From contig JAFAVL010000347.1 of assembly GCA_019242465.1 (NCBI GenBank), positions 1 to 8,975 on the forward strand: a stretch of DNA of 8,975 nt, written 5' to 3'. The notes below the pieces were generated by a model. The model was not told the DNA's origin. It worked only from the letters and a program-made list of their open reading frames with translations, and ran no database searches. The stretch comes from Chroococcidiopsidaceae cyanobacterium CP_BM_RX_35 (GTDB lineage: Bacteria; Cyanobacteriota; Cyanobacteriia; Cyanobacteriales; Chroococcidiopsidaceae). How positions within the stretch are numbered: position 1 is the stretch's first letter; each line of letters opens with the position of its first letter. A program made the position numbers and the translations under genes. Shown one piece after another: positions 1 to 4,420 of the stretch.

Positions 1-36
1 TCTCAATGTTAAACAACCACTACCTTGATGTGAGAG

Positions 37-1098
37 ATGATCATGACAAGTACAAAAGAAATTAGTCCAGCTATGGTAGCTAACCCTATTTCAAATCAAG
101 CGGAAACAGTCAAGGTTGACCAGGCATTCAAACGTTACCTGTGTCTAGGTTGTGGTTTTTTGTACGATGAGGAACTGGGGCTTCCAGAGCATGGACTCGC
201 CCCAGGGACCCGCTGGGAAGACTCGCCCGCTGATTGGGTATGTCCTGACTGCGGCACACCGAAGCATTTGTTTGAAATGGTCGAAATTCCTTACGTCGGT
301 CAGCAACCTGTGAGCATCGCCAACGGCGCGTTCCTTGAGGAGAACATCACGAATCATTCGTTTCTTGTTCGAGACAGCGAGCGGGGCTACAACAAATATC
401 TCTCAACCGGAGAAGCGTCGTCTTACATTGCCGGGCATCCCGAAGCAGTTCTCACACGCCACTCAAGTTTCAATTTCCATGAATACCAATCTGGCCGCGC
501 CGGTTTCGGTCAAATGCGCGTGTTTGGACATGAAATTTTCAGCGGTACTGGTTGCGGTTACAACATCCATCCACATCACGACTTCATCATTTGTGCCTTT
601 GTGCTGCAAGGTCAGCTGACACACATCAATACAGTCGGCGATATTGATCAGCTGATGCCAGGAGACTACTACGTGTTCTCCGCAGGCTCCGGCGGCAAGC
701 ATTGCGAATTGAATCTCAAGGCTGAAGACATGCAGGCAATTTATATCTGGTTCTTGCCGGACCACCTGATGGTGCCTCCCTCTTATAATCGCAGCCATTT
801 TGACCCGCAGCGCGATCACAATCGACTGATCCCGCTTGTAGATGAGGCAGACGGTGGACTGCCAATTCCACAAGATGTCCGGATATCACGGTTGGTTACT
901 GATACTCCAACCACACAACGCTACCGTTCCGCTTCAACCCGACACGGTGTCTATGCCTATGTGATCGAAGGCGAGGCGGAGTGTGGCAGCGCAACCCTGC
1001 GTCAACACGACAGCATTGGTCTATGGGGAGTCGAGGAGATCGACTTCTGCACCGGACCTGCCAAAACGGATGTCTTACTCGTTGAAACCATCATGTGA
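37..1098 (+). CDS. Rubredoxin–pirin fusion protein (rubredoxin domain plus bicupin)
   Basis: Two fused domains are visible. Residues about 33-83 are a rubredoxin: CLGCG (Cys36, Cys39) and CPDCG (Cys69, Cys72) form the usual Fe(Cys)4 site, with the family's GTRWEDSPADWVCP stretch between them. Residues about 95-353 are a pirin/YhaK-type bicupin. Its first cupin carries the pirin metal motifs H178-x-H180 (HPHHDF) and H222-x-E224 (KHCE), with QGQLTH and the MPGDYYVFSAG turn between. The second cupin (about 300-353, HGVYAYVIEGEAEC) lacks obvious metal ligands, as is usual in pirins. Some pirins are known to oxidise flavonols or quinone-like substrates or to act as redox sensors. I infer that the rubredoxin passes electrons to or from the pirin metal. 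No signal peptide is seen, so it is probably cytoplasmic. The start at 37 is uncertain because Met3 (position 43) is also possible and no strong Shine-Dalgarno precedes either. A tautomerase gene follows after 105 nt on the same strand. Confidence 0.88.
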   Translation: MIMTSTKEISPAMVANPISNQAETVKVDQAFKRYLCLGCGFLYDEELGLPEHGLAPGTRWEDSPADWVCPDCGTPKHLFEMVEIPYVGQQPVSIANGAFLEENITNHSFLVRDSERGYNKYLSTGEASSYIAGHPEAVLTRHSSFNFHEYQSGRAGFGQMRVFGHEIFSGTGCGYNIHPHHDFIICAFVLQGQLTHINTVGDIDQLMPGDYYVFSAGSGGKHCELNLKAEDMQAIYIWFLPDHLMVPPSYNRSHFDPQRDHNRLIPLVDEADGGLPIPQDVRISRLVTDTPTTQRYRSASTRHGVYAYVIEGEAECGSATLRQHDSIGLWGVEEIDFCTGPAKTDVLLVETIM

Positions 1099-1187
1099 CT
1101 CTCAAATGTCTCTCAAATTACGGGTGGCGGATGCTACTCAATCGCTATTCCAGCTACCGCCGCTCAAATACCCACATTACAACTCAA

Positions 1188-1195
1188 AAGGAAGG
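1188..1195 (+). promoter_or_regulatory. Ribosome-binding site of the tautomerase gene
   Basis: AAGGAAGG lies 8 nt before the ATG at 1204. It is a good Shine-Dalgarno match and fixes the start, which also leaves Pro as residue 2, the catalytic position in this superfamily. Confidence 0.7.
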
Positions 1196-1203
1196 TTAAA
1201 AAT

Positions 1204-1806
1204 ATGCCAGTTATGCAAGTACATTACACTGAAGGCACTCTAGACGAACGTAAGAAGGCTGCGCTAGCTCAGCGTCTCACAGATATTCTGCTTAACATGG
1301 AAGGAGGTGCCAAGACGCCGGGAGGACTAAGATTCGCTACGGTCTTGTTCACTCCAGTTGGAAGCAGTGACTGGTGGGTCGGCGGGCAGACAGATGATAC
1401 ATATGTTGCTCCGCCCGGCAAGTTTCTAGTCGATGTCACCATACCCGAAGGCTACATGAATACAACCCATAAGAGCGAGGTTCACGCCGCTGTGAACGCA
1501 GCCATCATCGACTTGATGGGACACACAGGCAATCCAAGCGAGGGTGCAAGCGTGTTCGTGACCATTCACGAAGTCACCGAAGGGAACTGGGGAGCACGTG
1601 GGAAGACCATTAGTCTAGCCTCTATCGCTGACACGGTTGGTCTGCCCAAGAACGGTGAGCGGTTTGCTTGGGTACGCTCCTACTTTGCTGCAAAAGCCAA
1701 GCAGTTTGCCGCCGCGGGCTACCCTGCGGATACCGGCGGCTTGTTGCCGTGCGAGACTCCCGCAAACGGGTCTTCGGCAGCAACCCAAAAGCACAAAATC
1801 GGGTAG
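1204..1806 (+). CDS. Tautomerase-superfamily protein, two-lobed, with C-terminal extension
   Basis: The product is 200 aa and starts Met-Pro. In the 4-oxalocrotonate tautomerase superfamily, Met is removed and Pro1 is the catalytic base. Two beta-alpha-beta lobes can be read. Lobe 1 is about residues 1-62 (MPVMQVHYTEGTLDERKKAA, then RFATVLFTPV). Lobe 2 is about 73-135 (FLVDVTIPEGYM, then VFVTIHEVTEGNWGARGK). This double-lobe plan resembles the cis-CaaD/MSAD type more than the single-lobe 4-OT of about 62 aa, but the substrate cannot be read from sequence. Residues about 136-200 are an extension beyond the usual length. Up to about 175 it looks helical and folded (ERFAWVRSYFAAKAKQFAAAGYP), and the last 20 residues look disordered. 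The gene sits 105 nt downstream of the rubredoxin-pirin gene and is probably co-regulated with it; I infer a shared role in processing or detoxifying an aromatic, enol or quinone compound. Confidence 0.82.
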   Translation: MPVMQVHYTEGTLDERKKAALAQRLTDILLNMEGGAKTPGGLRFATVLFTPVGSSDWWVGGQTDDTYVAPPGKFLVDVTIPEGYMNTTHKSEVHAAVNAAIIDLMGHTGNPSEGASVFVTIHEVTEGNWGARGKTISLASIADTVGLPKNGERFAWVRSYFAAKAKQFAAAGYPADTGGLLPCETPANGSSAATQKHKIG

Positions 1807-1866
1807 TGATATAGAAGTAATGGTGAGGATCAAATCCTATCTAGCTCTGCATTGTAGCCATGGATA

Positions 1867-2062
1867 GCCTATGTTTAGCAAAAGGAACAAAATGGTCGTT
1901 AAGGCTGAAATGCTTATCCGACAAAGCTTTTGATTCTAAGTCTTTTTGCTTAGATGGATGACTCTGTAGCGCCAGCCGGAGCCTAAAACCCTTGAAACTT
2001 CATTCGAGCCGGGGTCAGAAAAGCTGTGAGCGACCAAAAAATTTCTCTTGCTAAACATAGGC
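1867..2062. mobile_element. MITE-like element with inverted ends, about 196 bp
   Basis: Positions 1867-1881 (GCCTATGTTTAGCAA) and 2048-2062 (TTGCTAAACATAGGC) are a perfect 15-bp inverted repeat at the edges of a 196-bp block. The similarity continues inward with gaps and mismatches to TGGTCG (1893-1898) and CGACCA (2031-2036), giving imperfect arms of about 32 bases. The interior has no gene. It contains a short hairpin (TCTAAG 1935-1940, CTTAGA 1949-1954). Size and structure fit a miniature inverted-repeat transposable element mobilised in trans. The outermost GC on each side is its own reverse complement, so it could be a 2-bp target duplication or part of the repeat. I do not recognise the parent IS family. 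Confidence 0.55.
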
Positions 2063-2063
2063 C

Positions 2064-2521
2064 AGATTGGCAGCACTGACTACGACTTGCAGCAATAGTT
2101 CTAGAGTATCAACTAGGAAATGTCGTTTATGCCCCAAAACCCACCTTGGCTCCGTCGTAACCTACTGCTTGCACCACTTGTATTGGCTTCACTAACTGGC
2201 TATCAACAATGGCCGCACTCGGAGTCGATTCCCTACTAACGCAGCGCGACGCACTCTTTCCCGTAGAGTTTGGTTCATCTATTGCCACAACCCAGTAATA
2301 CACCACAAACGGAAATAATGATAGACCGTTTTCCAGGCGGGAAAATCATGGGGCAGCATCCGCCAAGCGCAACCTCCACAAAGAATATAGAAGATCGCCT
2401 TTAGCACTTCTCGCAGATTCACGCAACGGGGACGACCTCCGGTTTTTGCTGCGGGAAGGAGTGGTGCCAGAATCAACCATTGTTTGTCCGTCAGGTCAGT
2501 AGGATACAGCTTCCGCTTCAT
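2064..2521 (-). pseudogene. IS5-family transposase remnant, frameshifted and truncated
   Basis: An intact N-terminal part (2279-2521) begins MKRKLYPTDLTDKQW and continues GGRPRCVNLREVLKAIFY and GCAWRMLPHDFPAWKTVYHYF, the typical DUF4096-like start of IS5-family DDE transposases. After the stop at 2279 the similarity continues in shifted frames: TLRERVR, then AIVDSQLVK (the first catalytic Asp region), GYDGAK, and KRHFLVDTLELLLQVVV near 2072-2135. The copy therefore carries several stops and frameshifts. It ends about where the MITE-like element begins, so the later DDE residues are missing. It is non-functional, though an intact copy elsewhere could still recognise its surviving end. Orientation is minus. 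Confidence 0.85.
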
Positions 2522-2555
2522 AACTCCTGTTGTTTCTCAGTCCACAAGAGTTAAA

Positions 2556-2578
2556 TTTTATACTTGCCAGACACCCTC
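2556..2578 (-). repeat. Probable terminal inverted repeat of the IS5-family remnant
   Basis: Reading the minus strand from 2578, GAGGGTGTCTGGCAAGTAT lies 57 nt before the transposase ATG. That is the distance and the GAGG(N)TGTCTGG style expected at the left end of cyanobacterial IS5-type elements. The partner end downstream of the transposase is missing, consistent with truncation. Confidence 0.4.
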
Positions 2579-2639
2579 TGACTCTCCGTCATTCTAATGA
2601 TAAAAGAAAGAATATTATTTTTATTTTGAAGGAGACAAA

Positions 2640-2702
2640 ATGAAAACATCTTTCTTAGTATTCATCTTTACGCAGGATTTGAATCCACTAATCTTGCCTT
2701 AA
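2640..2702 (+). CDS. 20-codon ORF behind a strong Shine-Dalgarno (possible truncated gene start)
   Basis: GAAGGAGA at 2628-2635 precedes an ATG by 4 nt, and an AT-rich TATTAT at 2613-2618 could be a -10 box. The encoded peptide is MKTSFLVFIFTQDLNPLILP. Its Lys plus hydrophobic beginning looks like the first residues of a signal peptide, then the frame ends at TAA TAG. I read it as either a broken gene start joined to unrelated DNA by a rearrangement, or a leader/small membrane peptide. No family is recognised. Confidence 0.3.
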   Translation: MKTSFLVFIFTQDLNPLILP

Positions 2703-2724
2703 TAGTGATGAATTCTTGCATTAA

Positions 2725-3090
2725 GCTTCATCTATACTTGACTCTCTGGGATTACCTCTTTTCTGGTGGTGGCAGAATCCAAATTGTGCATTTCGGATTG
2801 TGGTCATGTTGGCAGTTGATAATCCACGCCAAGTTCCATTGCACCAGGTTGCGTCCTCAGACCTCACCCGATTCATTGTACTTCTGCGACATATGCCACC
2901 AGCCCATGCCACCAAATGGCAAAGAGTTGGAATTTTCCTGCCTGTTACTGTCTCCTAGAGAAGCTTTAGTTGGATTCGGGGAAATCACTACGAAATCGAC
3001 GCAACAGCTAACGCAACTACGCTGACAGATAGTCCTGAACAGTTCTGGCAGCTATTTCTTGTTTTTCTTATACACAATCTGACAATCTAA
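2725..3090 (+). pseudogene. Possible decayed coding frame with one internal stop
   Basis: One frame reads without a stop for 77 codons (2725-2955; for example VVMLAVDNPRQVPLHQVA, FIVLLRHMPPAHATKWQRVG). It meets TAG at 2956 and continues in the same frame with equally protein-like text (RGNHYEIDATANATTLTDSP, EQFWQLF) up to a TAA after 3090. There is no convincing start, and an in-frame TAA lies at 2722. The tail overlaps the 3' end of the converging membrane-protein gene. I recognise no family. It may be the remains of a gene disrupted with the neighbouring insertion debris; chance is not excluded. Confidence 0.28.
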
Positions 3091-3780
3091 GCCAAGTTTG
3101 ACCAAGCCATCTGAATTAAAGCACTTATCAAACGCTGCTTGATTTTTCTTGATCACAGACAGGTATTTTTCCGACTCGCCCCAGTACTGATGCAACCCCC
3201 AGCCATAGACGGCGGCTCCCAGACCAGCAGCTAGTAACAGCGCCGCTAACGGAGAAGACATGTATAGGTAAAAAACTTGCCGCTGTTGAGGAAACAAAGT
3301 AATCATAAGCAGCAATAAAATTGCAAGCAATGCCACCACACCCCCATAAACCCTGAGAGTCTTCTTATGATTAAATGTCCACTCCAATGACATCCACAAC
3401 CAACCGATTGACATGACTGTTAAAAGGATCAATAAGGTTAGTGAGCCCTGAGTGAAGCACAGGATAGGAAAAAGCAGGATAAAACAGAATCCATATAACT
3501 TACCAAAGAAACTTTTGAGCCGAAATGCTTCTTCTTGAAAAGTCCCAGTTTTAAACACAACATTATCGAAGCACATCCCAGTGACGAACATGAGTCCCTG
3601 CCACGATGTCCACAGCATAGCCTCAGTTCGTGAATGATGCTTTTCTTCTAGCAGATGCCAGTAGAGTTCTTTCATTTCGCCTCGAAGCTCTTCGTGCTCA
3701 TTTTCTGGCAACATATTTGTCAGAAGCGTGTAGAACCTGTTCAAAGGAAACTCACTCCCCTTAAGATTCCTGCTTGTCAT
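3052..3780 (-). CDS. Multi-span membrane protein paired with a PadR regulator
   Basis: The product is 242 aa. Residues 1-60 are soluble and charged (PLNRFYTLLTNMLPENEHEE, LRGEMKELYWHLLEEKHH). They resemble the cytoplasmic prefix or HAAS-like domain often seen on membrane proteins encoded next to PadR regulators. Hydrophobic segments follow at about 96-109, 113-134, 146-163 and 174-196, suggesting three or four membrane spans, then a charged C-terminal tail rich in Lys (YKKNKK). No permease ATPase or FtsX-like region is present, so a transport role is not supported. The ATG overlaps the padR stop by 4 nt (ATGA, 3777-3780), so translation is probably coupled and the two form one operon. Function is unknown; by analogy with PadR pairs, a stress- or envelope-responsive membrane protein is likely. 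Confidence 0.75.
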   Translation of the reverse strand: MTSRNLKGSEFPLNRFYTLLTNMLPENEHEELRGEMKELYWHLLEEKHHSRTEAMLWTSWQGLMFVTGMCFDNVVFKTGTFQEEAFRLKSFFGKLYGFCFILLFPILCFTQGSLTLLILLTVMSIGWLWMSLEWTFNHKKTLRVYGGVVALLAILLLLMITLFPQQRQVFYLYMSSPLAALLLAAGLGAAVYGWGLHQYWGESEKYLSVIKKNQAAFDKCFNSDGLVKLGLDCQIVYKKNKK

Positions 3781-4157
3781 GATGCACCTCTATATGCAGG
3801 CTTCCACATTGCCAAGCCTGCACGCATTTGCTCGAATGCAGGCTTCCACATTGCCAAGCCCGCACGCATCTGCTGAAGCTCGTGAAGAACCTTTGCCCCT
3901 TGAGGGCTGATTTTGTAGTACCTTCTACGAGCCCCTTCTCGTTCTTCTGGACTCTCGTCACCCCAACGTGCTTCGACAAAACCTTTTCTCTCTAACCTCC
4001 GTAATGTTGGGTATAGAGTGCCGAAGCCAAGTTTCAGTTTGCCACCACTGCCCTGCTCAAGGGCGTCAATAATTTCTAGCCCGTACAGCTCATATCCATC
4101 CAAGACAGTGAGAATACTTTCCTCTACATGCGACATACTTTGCTGGTTCTGCTTCAT
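3777..4157 (-). CDS. PadR-family transcriptional regulator
   Basis: The product is 126 aa and shows the PadR winged-helix fold. Residues about 10-95 run SHVEESILTVLDGYELYGLE, then KLGFGTLYPTLRRLERKGFV (recognition helix and start of the wing), ARWGDESPEEREGARRRYYK and ISPQGAKVL. PadR proteins are dimeric repressors that usually control an adjacent membrane or transport gene, and the downstream overlapping gene encodes a membrane protein. The C-terminal end is odd: QMRAGLAMWKPA occurs twice in a row, from a 42-bp tandem duplication, extending the dimerisation helix region. The start at 4157 has only a close AGGA in front of it; Met8 (4136) is an alternative. Autoregulation through the upstream inverted repeat is likely but inferred. 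Confidence 0.9.
   Translation of the reverse strand: MKQNQQSMSHVEESILTVLDGYELYGLEIIDALEQGSGGKLKLGFGTLYPTLRRLERKGFVEARWGDESPEEREGARRRYYKISPQGAKVLHELQQMRAGLAMWKPAFEQMRAGLAMWKPAYRGAS
3795..3878. repeat. 42-bp tandem duplication inside the 3' end of padR
   Basis: Units 3795-3836 and 3837-3878 match at 37 of 42 bases by eye, and the difference is a multiple of three, so the reading frame is kept. Each unit encodes QMRAGLAMWKPA plus two linking residues. The few mismatches, mostly at the unit edge, suggest a duplication that is not brand new. Confidence 0.9.
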
Positions 4158-4181
4158 ATCCTGTCTTCGCTCGACAAATAC

Positions 4182-4187
4182 ATTGTA
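4182..4187 (-). promoter_or_regulatory. Candidate -10 box for the padR operon
   Basis: On the minus strand the hexamer reads TACAAT, 5 of 6 to consensus, 24 nt before the padR ATG. No good -35 stands 17 nt upstream, so this is tentative. Confidence 0.3.
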
Positions 4188-4195
4188 ATATTAGG

Positions 4196-4233
4196 GTTGA
4201 ACTGTATTTTGCAAATGTAAGGTAACGTTCAAC
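4196..4233. promoter_or_regulatory. Inverted repeat, candidate PadR operator
   Basis: GTTGAAC (4196-4202) and GTTCAAC (4227-4233) are perfect inverted arms with 24 nt between, just upstream of padR in the divergent intergenic region. The position suits an autoregulatory operator. The arms do not follow the better-known ATGT/ACAT PadR pattern, so the link to this regulator is inference. Confidence 0.35.
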
Positions 4234-4388
4234 AGTCACTAGCTGCAACAGTAAATAGAGATGTAGAGAAAGTTGTTGAAAAACTTAGGAGTGATCGAAG
4301 CCTAACTATTTCTAGTTCGTTTGCTTGGAAACAGAATAGCCCTGGCAGCAACCAGGGCCATTCCATCGGATCAACGAAGTTTTATTAA
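4221..4388 (+). pseudogene. Start-less protein-like frame in the leader of the primase-helicase gene
   Basis: A 55-codon frame with no usable start follows the stop at 4218-4220. It reads VQQSLAATVNRDVEKVVEKL, then RSDRSLTISSSFAWKQNSPG, and stops at TAA 4386-4388. The amphipathic VEKVVEKLRSDRS part looks like real protein. It could be the relic 3' end of a gene, or chance. No family is recognised. Confidence 0.22.
4339..4358 (+). promoter_or_regulatory. Hairpin 62 nt upstream of the primase-helicase gene
   Basis: GCCCTGG (4339-4345) pairs perfectly with CCAGGGC (4352-4358) around a 6-nt loop. No T-run follows, so it is not a standard terminator. It could be an mRNA leader structure for the gene starting at 4421, or a relic terminator/site. 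Evidence is structural only. Confidence 0.35.
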
Positions 4389-4420
4389 TTGGGTGCAGCA
4401 GCACCTGGGGACTCTATCTT

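Noticed and set aside
463..873. 136-codon open frame on the minus strand inside the pirin domain
   Set aside because: It is a shadow of a strongly supported gene and has no motif of its own.
1756..1775. CCCG-CAAA-CGGG hairpin as a terminator of the tautomerase gene
   Set aside because: It lies inside the reading frame, has only a 4-bp core and no T-run.
2656..2700. tRNA T-arm-like string (GGATTTGAATCC) suggesting a tRNA fragment or attachment site
   Set aside because: The 53-61 closing pair does not fit on the reverse strand and there is no acceptor, D or anticodon arm around it.
2705..3025. 106-codon open frame on the plus strand
   Set aside because: Its residue content is not protein-like and a different frame in the same interval reads better; there is no ribosome-binding site.
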